This document shows positions 42,944 through 52,152 of a stretch of DNA of 64,000 bases, piece by piece; within the stretch, counting starts at the first letter, position 1; every line of letters begins with the position of its first letter. Source of the DNA: an uncultured Collinsella sp. (GTDB taxonomy: Bacteria > Actinomycetota > Coriobacteriia > Coriobacteriales > Coriobacteriaceae); assembly GCA_934654585.1 (NCBI GenBank), contig CAKUGF010000001.1:144195-208194 (forward strand), read 5' to 3'. The position numbers and the translations under genes were made by a program. Under the pieces are notes generated by a model. The model was not told the DNA's origin, searched no databases, and saw only the letters and a list, made by a program, of their open reading frames with translations.

Positions 42944-44074
42944 CTAGGCGCGGTGCCAGTCGGTCAGGCAGGCGTCGAGGGCGGCGATGAGCGCGTCCTT
43001 GTCCATATGACGGCCGATGATGCACAGGCTCGTCATGCGGTCGCCCGTCTCGTCATCCCAAATCTGCATGATCTCGGGGTTCTCGTCGATAATCTTCTGC
43101 TTCTCGCCCTCGGGCGCGGAGTCGACAAACAGGCCGTTCTCCATCAGGCGCATCTGGTGGCCGGCCTGCTCAAACATGTAGCACATGTCCGGATCGCCGG
43201 TCTGCCACAGCGGGCCCTTGACGCGGATGACCTCGTCGGGCCACTCCTGCTCAACAAAGTCGGTGAACTTCTGCAGGTCAAACGGCTTGCGGCGCGAGTA
43301 CACAAAGGTCTCGATGTCGTACTCCAACACCTCGGGGTCGTCGTGTTCCTCGGGGTGCTCCATGGCCTCGATCCAGGCGGCGGAGTTGTAGGCGCGCATA
43401 AAATCGAAGCGGTCGGTGTCGAGCAGCTCCTCCATGGGGACCTCGCCGTTTTGGGCCTCGACGATCACGGCATCCTTCTGCAGACTGCGCACGATGGCCT
43501 TGAGCTCGGCGATCTGCTCGGGGGTGACGGTGTCGGTCTTGTTGAGGATGAGCGTGGAGCAGAACTCGATCTGCTGGATGAGCAGGCTCTCGATGTCGTC
43601 CTCGTCGATATCCTCGGCCAGCAGGTCGCGGCCGCCATTGAACTCGTCGTACATGCGGGCGCAGTCGACCACGGCAACGATGTTGTCGAGCGCGAGCTTG
43701 GGCTCGCCGCCCACCTTGGCCTCGTCGCAGAAGCTCGAGATGGTGTAGGCGATGGGGATAGGCTCGCAGATGCCCGAGGCCTCGATAATGATGTAGTCGA
43801 AGTTGCCCGAATCGGCGATGCCCTGCAGCTGGTTGGCGAGGTCGTCCGAAAGCGTGCAGCAGATGCAGCCGTTGGTAAGCGGGATGAGGTCATCGGTCTC
43901 GGAAAGGCCGCCGTCGGCGATGAGGCTGGCGTCGACGTTGATCTCGCCGATATCGTTGACGATGACGGCAGCGCGGATGCCGCCGTCGTTGGCGAGAATG
44001 TGGTTGAGCAGCGTGGTCTTGCCGGCACCGAGGTATCCGGTAAGCATAATGATCTTCACGGGTTTGTTGGGCAT
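42944..44074 (-). CDS. CobW/COG0523-family GTPase
   Basis: A 376-residue G3E GTPase. Walker A is GYLGAGKTT (13-21), CICC (70-73) is the CxCC metal motif, and NKTD is the base-recognition motif. The C-terminal domain is acidic. Members deliver Zn, Co or Fe to client enzymes or guard metal homeostasis. AAAGGAGGGCAC precedes the ATG at 44074; a run-on to 44095 is less likely. No metal uptake gene or Zur box is adjacent. Confidence 0.9.
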   Translation of the reverse strand: MPNKPVKIIMLTGYLGAGKTTLLNHILANDGGIRAAVIVNDIGEINVDASLIADGGLSETDDLIPLTNGCICCTLSDDLANQLQGIADSGNFDYIIIEASGICEPIPIAYTISSFCDEAKVGGEPKLALDNIVAVVDCARMYDEFNGGRDLLAEDIDEDDIESLLIQQIEFCSTLILNKTDTVTPEQIAELKAIVRSLQKDAVIVEAQNGEVPMEELLDTDRFDFMRAYNSAAWIEAMEHPEEHDDPEVLEYDIETFVYSRRKPFDLQKFTDFVEQEWPDEVIRVKGPLWQTGDPDMCYMFEQAGHQMRLMENGLFVDSAPEGEKQKIIDENPEIMQIWDDETGDRMTSLCIIGRHMDKDALIAALDACLTDWHRA

Positions 44075-44160
44075 GTGCCCTCCTTTGTTAGACATGGCTT
44101 ACAGTTGAATCATATGCCAAACGCTCGCTCTTATACCCACGAGCCGGCAAATAACACAGG

Positions 44161-44502
44161 CTACTCCCAGGCTCCCCACACGTCGGGGCAATAGCCGACG
44201 GTCGCCTTTTTGCCGTTGCGTACGATGGGCTCGGCCAGCACCTGCTGATTCTCGAGCAGCTTGTCGAAGCGCTGGCCGGGCGTGAGGTGCTGGATGAGCG
44301 CGAGCGTCTCCTCGTCTTTTGCCTTGGGGTTGAGCAGCTTATCGATGCCGCCAACCGCCTGCATGACGCTCGTGAGCTCGCCCTTGCTCATCTCCTTTTC
44401 CTTAAGGTCGATAAACTGCACCTTAATGCGGCGCTCCTTAAAATAGCGCTGGGCCTTTTTGGTATCGAAAGACTTCTTCGTACCGAATATCTGCACGTTC
44501 AT
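44161..44502 (-). CDS. ArsC/Spx-family protein without the N-terminal catalytic Cys
   Basis: A 113-residue thioredoxin-fold protein of the ArsC/YffB family: FGTKKSFDTKKAQRYFKER, then LLNPKAKD and PIVRNGKKATVGYCPDVWG. The usual Cys of CX5K is Ser11 here, so an arsenate reductase role is unlikely and a non-catalytic role possible. GGCGGAACC precedes the ATG. It follows the flavoprotein gene after 17 bp on the same strand, likely one transcript. Confidence 0.85.
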   Translation of the reverse strand: MNVQIFGTKKSFDTKKAQRYFKERRIKVQFIDLKEKEMSKGELTSVMQAVGGIDKLLNPKAKDEETLALIQHLTPGQRFDKLLENQQVLAEPIVRNGKKATVGYCPDVWGAWE

Positions 44503-44519
44503 TTTTAGGTTCCGCCGTT

Positions 44520-45143
44520 CTAACGAATAAAGTTGGTGCGCTCGCGATCTGCCTCGGGGGCTTCGATGCCGGCGGCCTGTCCTGCTTCGATGCAATGCAG
44601 GAGCCAGGCCATGTTTTTGCCGATGTTACGCATGGTGGCCAGGCCCTCGGCGTCCTGGGCGGCCTCGCCCGGCATGGCGCCAAAGACGTTGTTCCAGTAC
44701 GTGGAGGCAACCACGGGCATCTGGTTGATGGTGAAGTACTTGTTGAGCACATCGAAGGTGGTCGACGTGCCACCACGACGGGCAACGGCGATGGCGGCAC
44801 CGGGCTTGTGTGCAAAGGCCTTGCCACCCGCGTAGAACGCGCGGTCGAGGGCCGAAAGAATGCGACCGCTGGGATGCGCGTAGTAGACGGGGGAGCCAAA
44901 GACAAAGCCGTCTGCCTGCTCGGCGGCGGCAATGAGCTCGTTGACCACGTCATCGTCAAAGGTGCAGCGGCAATCGAGCTTGCCACACTGACCGCAACCA
45001 ATGCAATCGCGAATGGGCTTGGCGCCCAGCTGGAACACCTCGGTATCGATGCCTTCGGCGTTGAGCTGCTTGGCGACCTCGGCAAGTGCCGTGGCGGTGT
45101 TGCCGTTTGCCTTGGGACTGCCGTTAACTAAAAGAACCTTCAT
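44520..45143 (-). CDS. Flavodoxin-like NADPH-dependent FMN reductase with an iron-sulfur flavoprotein-like Cys motif
   Basis: A 207-residue protein. NGSPKANGNTA is the FMN phosphate loop, and DCIGCGQCGKLDCRC is a compact CxxCxxC motif as in archaeal and clostridial iron-sulfur flavoproteins. GSPVYYAHPSG is the second FMN loop. It would transfer electrons to ferredoxins, quinones or metal ions. AAAGGGAG precedes the ATG at 45143; a GTG at 45146 also exists. It leads the pair with the ArsC-like gene. Confidence 0.87.
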   Translation of the reverse strand: MKVLLVNGSPKANGNTATALAEVAKQLNAEGIDTEVFQLGAKPIRDCIGCGQCGKLDCRCTFDDDVVNELIAAAEQADGFVFGSPVYYAHPSGRILSALDRAFYAGGKAFAHKPGAAIAVARRGGTSTTFDVLNKYFTINQMPVVASTYWNNVFGAMPGEAAQDAEGLATMRNIGKNMAWLLHCIEAGQAAGIEAPEADRERTNFIR

Positions 45144-45252
45144 CACAATCTCCCTTTGCTTGTCGATGACTTCTGCAGAGGATTATCTCACGATGAAGAA
45201 GGCAACGTGGGGCGCGACAAGGTGGACAACCGCCTCGTCGCGCCCCACGGCG

Positions 45253-46779
45253 TTAATCCAGCTTGGTGCCCGGCACCTGCACGGCTTCTTCAAGCAACAC
45301 GTTGAGCTCGGTCAGAATCGAGACAGGCTGGCGGTCGACGTTGTCCAGATGTAGCGTCGCCACGCGGATGGGTGGCTGATACTCAAACGAGCCAAAGAGC
45401 ACGGGGGAGCCCAAGAAGCGCTCAATTTCCTCGGCAATCTCATCAACCTCGTCGGGCCCCAAGTTGTCGTAAAGTGCAACGAACGTGGTGCCCGTAGAGC
45501 GGAACAGGCGGCCCTTGCCGCGTGAGCATTCCACAAGGCAGGCGGCGCTTTCGGCAAGCACTCGATCGCCCGCATCAAACCCAAAGCGGGCGTTAACGTC
45601 ACCGACGTCATCGATCTTAATGGCGATAAAGCCAGCCTCGCGTGCCACACGGCGCATCTCGCCGATAGCGTTGAGCAGGGCGTGCACATCGCCCAGGCCG
45701 GTCACGGAATCGGTCGTGTCCGCGAGGCTTCTGTTGATGATAGTTCCGACGTACATGTTCGGCTCGGTGTCGGTGCCATCTAAACGGTAGCCCGTGCAGT
45801 CGCAGAGCACGTACTTTCCACTGGCGTCCATCACGCGGTACTGCATGTAGTGGAAGTGCCACTCGCCGTTCAGGATCATATTGAGCTCGGAGCGCACGTT
45901 GTCACGTTCTTCGGGGTGAACGCGAGCGAGCCATATGTCGACCGAGTTGTAGGGGTGCTGCGAGGGCAGGTCGAAATCGCGCATGGCGTTAACGGACCAC
46001 TGCGATTCACCCGTGTCGAGGTTGAGGATAAAGGGGTAACGTGTGTCAGATGACATACAGAGCGCCTGAAACACGCGGTCGTTGCAGGGCGTATATTCGG
46101 TTGCGATGCTCGGCGCAGCAGTGTCGCCCGGTTGCTGGATGCGATGCATGAGCTTGTAGCGATACATCTTGCGATCGGCATCGAGCGTCATGTTGCGACG
46201 CGTGTCGCCGGCGAGCGGCTCGACCTGCGAGCATCCAAAGCTAAAGCTGGAGATCATGGGCGCCTTGCCGTCCGAAGTCGCTTCGATAAGTCTGGTGCGT
46301 GTCTGCTCCAAACGTTGCTCGAGCTCCGACTCGCTGACCGTAGGCGAGACGAGGATGAACTCGTCCCCGCCAACGCGGAACAGCTGCTCGTCTCGCTCCA
46401 TCGCCTCGGTAAGCACGTGGCAGATTTTTAGGATATAGCGGTTGCCCTCGGCGTGGCCAAACTTGTCATTACAGTGTTTGAGGTAGTCGATGTCGATATA
46501 GGCGCAGGTAAAAGGCGTGCCTTGATGCCAGAGCTGATCGACATGGCGATCGAATCCACTGCGATTGCCCAGGTTGGTGAGCGGATCGAGGTAGGTGCTG
46601 CGCTCCAAGAGTTGACGTTCTTGCTGCAGGACGGCCATGGTCTTCTGCAGCTGATTTCCGATGGTCTGTAGCTCTTCCGGCAGCGCGGCGATGTCGAGTT
46701 CTGCAATATCGGCGGCACCCGGCAACCTTTGCAGATAGGCGACAATCGATTGTTCACCCAAGCGATATGACTCGTTCAT
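45253..46779 (-). CDS. GGDEF-PAS-GGDEF(degenerate) diguanylate cyclase
   Basis: A 508-residue protein. A helical N-terminus (1-60) leads to GGDEF domain 1 with intact RVGGDEF (GGDEF at 137-141). A PAS-like sensor follows at about 230-345 (PFILNLDTGESQWSVNAMRDFDL). A second GGDEF-like domain at about 350-480 is degenerate (FRSTGTTFVALYD at its catalytic site). AAGGAGG precedes the ATG. It lies next to the large GGDEF/EAL gene, suggesting linked c-di-GMP control. Confidence 0.9.
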   Translation of the reverse strand: MNESYRLGEQSIVAYLQRLPGAADIAELDIAALPEELQTIGNQLQKTMAVLQQERQLLERSTYLDPLTNLGNRSGFDRHVDQLWHQGTPFTCAYIDIDYLKHCNDKFGHAEGNRYILKICHVLTEAMERDEQLFRVGGDEFILVSPTVSESELEQRLEQTRTRLIEATSDGKAPMISSFSFGCSQVEPLAGDTRRNMTLDADRKMYRYKLMHRIQQPGDTAAPSIATEYTPCNDRVFQALCMSSDTRYPFILNLDTGESQWSVNAMRDFDLPSQHPYNSVDIWLARVHPEERDNVRSELNMILNGEWHFHYMQYRVMDASGKYVLCDCTGYRLDGTDTEPNMYVGTIINRSLADTTDSVTGLGDVHALLNAIGEMRRVAREAGFIAIKIDDVGDVNARFGFDAGDRVLAESAACLVECSRGKGRLFRSTGTTFVALYDNLGPDEVDEIAEEIERFLGSPVLFGSFEYQPPIRVATLHLDNVDRQPVSILTELNVLLEEAVQVPGTKLD

Positions 46780-46905
46780 GATGTGTAACCTCCTTGGGCG
46801 AAATAATGGTCTGTATGATATCCCCAAGTCGGCGTGATTTGGGAAAGAAGTGAGCCAAAGGGGACAAATGCAGCCCCCAACGGCATTGCATTGCGCGTAC
46901 GTGCA

Positions 46906-49623
46906 TCAATCGGCTTCCATGCCATCGAGCAGTGCCTCAAAATCCGCCGCCGGCATGGGGCGGTAGTAGAGAAAGCCCTGTGCATAGCGAGCGCCCATCT
47001 GGCGCAGCAGCGTTGCCTGCTCATTGGTCTCGATGCCTTCGACCACAACGGGAAGTTTGAGCGATTGAGCCATCTCCAGCATCGATGACACGATCTGGGT
47101 GCTGCGTTCGTCGGTCTTTCCGTCGGGTACAAACGTACGGTCGAGCTTGATGACGTCGACGTTGACGTTTTTGAGCATCGCGAGCGTGGACTGACCGGTG
47201 CCAAAGTCGTCCATATAGGTCGAGAATCCTCGATTGTGCAGCTCGGCCGTCAACCTGTCTACGGCTTCGGATTCGCCGGTATAGGCGGTCTCGGTAATCT
47301 CGATGCGCATGAGCTCGGGCGGCAGGTTGTACTGGGCCGCCAGCGAACTCATATGCTCGGCGACATCGCAGGCAAGGATGTCCACACGCGAAACGTTGAG
47401 GGAGATCGGAACCACGCGAAGCCCCAGGTCGAGGCGCACGCGCAGCCAGATGGCAACGCCCTGCCAAACGTATTTGTCGAGCGTCACCACAAAGCCGCTT
47501 TCCTCGAGCGCCGGAATAAAGGAGTTGGGCGGAATGAGGGAGCCGTCCTTGTCGATCCAGCGTGTGAGTGCCTCGGCGCCGATGATCTCGCCGGTTTCCA
47601 TGTTGACCTGAGGCTGCAGATAGTAGGTGATGCGCTCGTTGGAGAGCGCATACTGGAACTCGGTCAGCGTGTGATGGAACGCAACCTCGTGCCTATACTC
47701 CTCGGGGCTAAAGACGGCGATGCGGTCCTTAAAGTCGTTTTTGGCGCGACGGTTGGCGTACATGGCCTTTGCCTGTGCGTCGATGGTGATCTGTTCACGG
47801 TGGTCGATGGGATATACGCCCATGGATGGCCAAAAGCCCACACCGTCATCATGCTTGGCGACTGCCTCGCGCACGCGAGCGTAAATTCGATGTATGGCAT
47901 CGTGTTCAAAGGGAGCGAGGATACAAAAGTCGTCCTGACCCCAGTAGCCCGCAACGCCAAGCCCTGCATTTTCGATGTCCTTGAGCACTGTTCCCACATC
48001 TGCAAGCACGCGGTCGCCTTCGGCCTGCCCGTGCCATTCGTTAAAGAGGCGCATGTGTCCCATGTCGACCGTGGCGATGCACCAGGCGCCGTCGCGCACT
48101 GTTGCTAAGAAGGCATTGCCGCGCCGCATAAACTCACTGGGGCGGTAGAGGCCGGTGAGCGGGTCAATGCGCTCGGCAACAGCGCCCTTGCGGTCGATTT
48201 CGGGTATGGAGAGGCTCTTGTTCTGAAACGGCCCGTTGATGGCGCGTAATCGACGATCGAGTTCGTCCAAGACGGCCGGTGCTTGGTTGACCAGGCGTTC
48301 GTAATAGACGGGAACAACCAGGCAGGTAGGGGTAATGGTATCGTCGGCAATTTGGACGGGGGCCGAGACGATGCGCTCCAAATCGCGCGCGAGGCAATCG
48401 AAGGCGTCGCGGTCCAGACCATCGGTAAGTACGACAAACTGTACGCTGCGCGAGCGGAACACACGGCTTCTGCCGCGGGTGAGCGAGAGCATACGACCGG
48501 CATATTCGGAGAGCATAGCGTCAACGGCGTCAGCCCCATAGTGCTCATTGAGCTGCGTCGTACCGCGAACGCGCACGGCGATCAGGCCCGTCTGATGGTT
48601 ATCGCGACGGCAGCCGTCGATGGCGTTGACCAGCATGCGTTGGGTGCCGAGTCCCGTGGCGGGATCGACCGTTTCAACGAGGGAGTGGTTAACGAGCTCG
48701 CCGACATAGAGCGAGGGCGTATTTCCGTTTCCGTCGATGCGATAGCCCCGAACGCGACAAAGCACGTAATCGCCTTCGGCGTTACGTACGCGATATTGCA
48801 TAACGCGATAGCGTTTAGAGCCATAAAAGACCTGGTAGATGTCTTGGGTATATGCTTCGAGGTCATCGGGGTGCACGCGCGTCTTCCAGTAACTGCGGCA
48901 GTCATCGATGTGCTCCGAGGGAAGCCCAAAATCGCGCAGCGCCCCCTGCGACCAGAGCGTGCGGTTCTTATCAAGGTTTTCGATAAAGAAGTAGCGTCCC
49001 TCATCGAGCATCGAAATAGCGTCAAAGACGCGGTCATTAATCTCAAAGTCATCTGCGTGGACTTGACTGATGTTGCGGCGATCGAGATGTATGGCATTGC
49101 GCAGCTTGTAGTCATACATGCGATGGTCGGCGTCCTTCGTCATGCGGTTTTGGGTTTCGCCCAGTTTGGGATTGGCATGCGACACGCCATAGCTAAACGA
49201 ATGGGGCATCTCGGCGTCGTTGTTTTTGAGGAGCACCGAGCGGCAATGCTCCAGGCGCTCGGCAAGGTCATCCTCGGTCGAGATGGTGGAGAGCACGGCA
49301 AACTCGTCGCCACCCAGGCGAAACGCCGCCTCGCCAACCTTGATGTAGAGCTTAAGGTACAGGCTCACCTGAATGATGTAGCGGTTACCCTCGTCGTGCC
49401 CAAAGACATCGTTGCAGTGCTTAAGGTTATCGATATCGATAAACGCCATAGTGACCGGCGTGCCCTGCCCCCAGATCTCTTCGAGAGACTTGGTAAAACC
49501 GCCGCGGTTGCCAAGACCGGTGAGCTGGTCGGTAAAGGCGGTCCTAATCAGATCATCCTGACGCTCAAGAAGGTCACGGATGGTCTTTTCGAGCGTTTCG
49601 GTGTAATTGCTGACAGTATCCAT
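46906..49623 (-). CDS. GGDEF-PAS-GGDEF-like-GGDEF-like-EAL c-di-GMP protein
   Basis: A 905-residue protein. GGDEF domain 1 is intact (RLGGDEF, 102-108). A PAS domain lies at about 200-330. The two following GGDEF-like domains are degenerate (FRSRSVQFVVL; GYWGQDDFCILAP). The EAL domain, about 655-900, keeps Glu684 (EALTRW), Asn743, Glu775, Asp805-806 (DDFGTG), Lys826, Glu862 and Gln882, all consistent with an active phosphodiesterase. Synthesis and breakdown of c-di-GMP may both occur. Order with the 45253 gene suggests a pair, 126 bp apart. Confidence 0.92.
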   Translation of the reverse strand: MDTVSNYTETLEKTIRDLLERQDDLIRTAFTDQLTGLGNRGGFTKSLEEIWGQGTPVTMAFIDIDNLKHCNDVFGHDEGNRYIIQVSLYLKLYIKVGEAAFRLGGDEFAVLSTISTEDDLAERLEHCRSVLLKNNDAEMPHSFSYGVSHANPKLGETQNRMTKDADHRMYDYKLRNAIHLDRRNISQVHADDFEINDRVFDAISMLDEGRYFFIENLDKNRTLWSQGALRDFGLPSEHIDDCRSYWKTRVHPDDLEAYTQDIYQVFYGSKRYRVMQYRVRNAEGDYVLCRVRGYRIDGNGNTPSLYVGELVNHSLVETVDPATGLGTQRMLVNAIDGCRRDNHQTGLIAVRVRGTTQLNEHYGADAVDAMLSEYAGRMLSLTRGRSRVFRSRSVQFVVLTDGLDRDAFDCLARDLERIVSAPVQIADDTITPTCLVVPVYYERLVNQAPAVLDELDRRLRAINGPFQNKSLSIPEIDRKGAVAERIDPLTGLYRPSEFMRRGNAFLATVRDGAWCIATVDMGHMRLFNEWHGQAEGDRVLADVGTVLKDIENAGLGVAGYWGQDDFCILAPFEHDAIHRIYARVREAVAKHDDGVGFWPSMGVYPIDHREQITIDAQAKAMYANRRAKNDFKDRIAVFSPEEYRHEVAFHHTLTEFQYALSNERITYYLQPQVNMETGEIIGAEALTRWIDKDGSLIPPNSFIPALEESGFVVTLDKYVWQGVAIWLRVRLDLGLRVVPISLNVSRVDILACDVAEHMSSLAAQYNLPPELMRIEITETAYTGESEAVDRLTAELHNRGFSTYMDDFGTGQSTLAMLKNVNVDVIKLDRTFVPDGKTDERSTQIVSSMLEMAQSLKLPVVVEGIETNEQATLLRQMGARYAQGFLYYRPMPAADFEALLDGMEAD

Positions 49624-49947
49624 GTTCTAAGCGGCTTTCTGAGGTCGGGGCGGATTGCGTCGGGCGAGCTCGTTGTGTACACGCGTCGTTGCTCAGCGTA
49701 TTGCGTGTATCCAGGCCTCCGCCTTGCTGCGTTGTTGGGTTACTTTGCCGGCTAATGTTCGCTGTTGATAACTGCTGAGTAGTATAAACAACAGTACAAA
49801 ATTATATAGGGGTGCCCATACTATGGGTGACAATTATTTGCCAAGCGGTAACACGACGATGCGATGTTCGATGAAAATGCGACTGAGACGATATATGTTG
49901 ACGGGTATACTTTTCCCGTTTGAATTTGCGGGGATGGAGATGGTCGC
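49624..49947. other. Divergent intergenic region
   Basis: 324 bp between the c-di-GMP gene (minus) and the patatin gene (plus) with A/T-rich stretches near 49770-49930. Likely promoters for both lie here. An ACGGG / CCCGT inverted pair around TATACTTTT occurs at 49911-49929. No gene is supported. Confidence 0.4.
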
Positions 49948-50817
49948 ATGGCACAGCCGAATACGACGCGCACGGTGGGGCTTGCGCTCGAGGGAGGCGG
50001 CTACCGCGGTATGTATACGGCGGGCGTGCTCGACGTTTGGATGGAACACGGTTTGACCTGCGACCATATGGTGGGCGTTTCGGCGGGCGCGGCGTTTGGC
50101 TACAACTTTAAATCGCGGCAGATTGGGCGCGCCATTCGCTACAACAAAGCCTATTGTGCCGATAAGCGCTACGCGAGCGTGACGAGCTGGCTGCGTACCG
50201 GCGATATGTTCAATGCCGATTTTGCCTATCATGAGGTGCCGATCGAGCGCGATCCTATCGACCTGGAGGCGTACCGCGCCTGCCCCATGCGGTTTACGTG
50301 CGTATGCACCGATATCGAGACGGGCGAGGCGGTCTATCACGATCTGCCCTATGGCGATGAGCGCGATATCGAGTGGATTCGGGCCTCGTCGGCGATTCCC
50401 GTGGCAACCAAACCTGTTCGGATTGACGGACATCGATATTTGGATGGTGGCGTGGCGGATTCCATTCCTAGCGCTTGGCTATTTGCGCAGGACTACGACC
50501 GTAACGTGGTGGTGCTAACACAGCCGGCGGGCTTTGTGAAGCAGCCCAACAGCTTGATGCCCATGCTAAGACGCGTGTTTCGCCACTATCCTGCATTTGT
50601 CGCGGCGCTTGAGCATCGGCATGAGGTCTACAATGCCACGCTCGACGACCTGGCGCGTCGCGAGGCCGCCGGCGAGATCTTTGTGGTGCGGCCGAGCGAA
50701 TCGGTAAAGGTGCCGTCGCTCTGTCGCGAGCCGGATGAGCTTGAGCGCATCTATCAGGTCGGTCGCCATGATGCCGAGGCGACGCTGCCGGCACTGGAGG
50801 CATACCTGGCAGGGTAG
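49948..50817 (+). CDS. Patatin-like phospholipase
   Basis: A 289-residue protein with GGGYRGMYTAG (anion hole), GVSAG with the nucleophilic Ser (motif GxSxG) and later DGG with the catalytic Asp, giving the Ser-Asp dyad of patatin-like lipases. It would hydrolyse acyl esters of membrane lipids. There is no signal peptide, so it is likely cytoplasmic. The ATG has GGAG ten bases upstream. It is followed 22 bp later by the period-31 repeat array. Confidence 0.9.
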   Translation: MAQPNTTRTVGLALEGGGYRGMYTAGVLDVWMEHGLTCDHMVGVSAGAAFGYNFKSRQIGRAIRYNKAYCADKRYASVTSWLRTGDMFNADFAYHEVPIERDPIDLEAYRACPMRFTCVCTDIETGEAVYHDLPYGDERDIEWIRASSAIPVATKPVRIDGHRYLDGGVADSIPSAWLFAQDYDRNVVVLTQPAGFVKQPNSLMPMLRRVFRHYPAFVAALEHRHEVYNATLDDLARREAAGEIFVVRPSESVKVPSLCREPDELERIYQVGRHDAEATLPALEAYLAG

Positions 50818-50839
50818 GGGCTGCGGTCGACAGCTCGGC

Positions 50840-51071
50840 GGAAAGCACATCCCGGAATTTGCCTTCGGAATGGGACACAGTTTCCGCGAGAGGCCCGTAG
50901 CGGAAACTGTGTCCCAGAATCGGCGTTCAAAACGGGTTGCAGTTTCCCGAGCGGTGGGGTTTCGGAAAGCGCGACCCGGAATTCGCGTTCAGGATGGGAT
51001 GCTGTTTCCCGTTGAGCGTCTATATGGAAAGCGCATCCCGGAATGGAGGTCCAAACTGGGATGCGCTTTCC
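50840..51071. repeat. Array of eight 15-bp arms with exact 31-bp period and alternating orientation
   Basis: Arms start at 50840, 50871, 50902, 50933, 50964, 50995, 51026 and 51057. Odd arms read GGAAA(G/C)...(CCC), even arms read (GGG)...TTTCC, i.e. the complement. Spacers are always 16 bp. Some neighbouring arms are exact complements (arm 2 with arm 3: TGGGACACAGTTTCC and GGAAACTGTGTCCCA; arms 7 and 8). It fills the space between the convergent patatin and thiE genes. It resembles BIME-type mosaic repeats and has no coding potential. Confidence 0.85.
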
Positions 51072-51115
51072 GATACTGAGGCTATGAGGCTGCGGAGTAA
51101 CTGCTCGGCCTAGAC

Positions 51116-51811
51116 TTACGCCTGCTGCCAGGTATCGACGAGCTCCTTGGCTGCGGCGTAGGGGTCGTCGGCGCTGCAGACGGCACTCACCACAAAGAAG
51201 CCGTCGACGCCGGTGGCCTTGAGCTGCGGCAGATCTGCCGTCTTAACGCCGCCGCCCACCACGATAGGCACGGGACTTGCCGCATGGAGCGCCGCCAAGT
51301 CCTCAAAGCTCTTGGTGATGATGGAGCCGTCGGCCGTGCGTGCGCAATCGCGCTTGGTCTCGGTCTCATGGAGCGGCCCCACGCCCAGGTAGTCGACCAG
51401 GCTCATGTCGGCGGTCTTGACGTACTCGAGCATTTCCTCGCAACGGGCAGAGAGACCCACGATGGCATCGGGGCCCAGCAGCTTGCGGCAGACCTCGACG
51501 GGGATGTCGCTCTGACCCACATGCACGCCGTCGACGGCAATGCCCTGCTCGCGTGCGGCAAGCACGCAGTCCAGGCGGTCGTCGATCAGCAGGGCGACCT
51601 GACCGGTCTTGCCGGCTTGGGCGATAGCCTGTGCGGCGTCGCTCGTCAGCGCGATAATCTCGCGCGCACTTGCCACCTTAGAGCGCACCTGGATGCAGGT
51701 AAAGCCGGCGTCGAGCGCCTGGGTCACCACATCGCGCACGGGGCGTCCCAACGTGTTTTCGGGGCCGAGCACCAGGTAGGCCGAGATATCAAGGTTGTCG
51801 CGGATGCTCAT
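51116..51811 (-). CDS. thiE: Thiamine phosphate synthase
   Basis: A 231-residue TIM-barrel enzyme that joins HMP-PP and HET-P to thiamine phosphate. YLVLGPENTLGR, TCIQVRSKVASAREI, LLIDDRLD, GVHVGQSD and LGVGPLHETETKRD are ordered as in ThiE, followed by VPIVVGGGV. The ATG (51809-51811) overlaps the stop codon of the upstream gene (ATGA). It is the last gene of the TPP-riboswitch operon thiM, thiamine-binding protein, thiE. Confidence 0.94.
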   Translation of the reverse strand: MSIRDNLDISAYLVLGPENTLGRPVRDVVTQALDAGFTCIQVRSKVASAREIIALTSDAAQAIAQAGKTGQVALLIDDRLDCVLAAREQGIAVDGVHVGQSDIPVEVCRKLLGPDAIVGLSARCEEMLEYVKTADMSLVDYLGVGPLHETETKRDCARTADGSIITKSFEDLAALHAASPVPIVVGGGVKTADLPQLKATGVDGFFVVSAVCSADDPYAAAKELVDTWQQA

Positions 51812-52149
51812 GACGCTTCCTCCTGCTTCTTGATCTGCGCTTCCATGCGCTCGAGTTTGCCGGTCATGGTATCGGTAAATCCGGGGCGAATATCGGCTTT
51901 GAGCACGACTTCGGTGCGGATGCCCTTGTTTGCCAGAACAAAGGTGGCATCGCGCACGACCTGCATGACCTCGTCCCAGTCTCCCTCAATCTCGGTGAAC
52001 ATCGAGCTGGTGCGGTTGGGAAGACCGCTTTCGCGAATGACACGTACGACCTCGGCGACCTCGGCGGAGAGCTCGTCGCCCGTACCGCACGGGGCGATGG
52101 CAACGGCGACCAGCGTGTTCATGCCGGTATTGGTTGCGGGCTCGGACAT
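51808..52149 (-). CDS. MTH1187/YkoF-like thiamine-binding protein
   Basis: A 113-residue alpha-beta protein of the MTH1187 family: VAVAIAPCGTGDELSAEVAEVVRVIRESGL, SSMFTEIEGDWDEVMQVV and a helical tail. Family members bind thiamine or HMP; YkoF of Bacillus binds HMP/thiamine in a thiamine uptake operon. It is placed between thiM and thiE (3 bp and overlapping 4 bp), so it probably handles a salvage intermediate. Confidence 0.87.
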   Translation of the reverse strand: MSEPATNTGMNTLVAVAIAPCGTGDELSAEVAEVVRVIRESGLPNRTSSMFTEIEGDWDEVMQVVRDATFVLANKGIRTEVVLKADIRPGFTDTMTGKLERMEAQIKKQEEAS

Positions 52150-52152
52150 GGC

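Noticed and set aside
50840..51071. The regular array could be taken for a CRISPR array.
   Set aside because: The repeated parts are 15-bp arms in alternating direction, spacers are only 16 bp and no cas gene is nearby. It fits mosaic palindromic repeats better.
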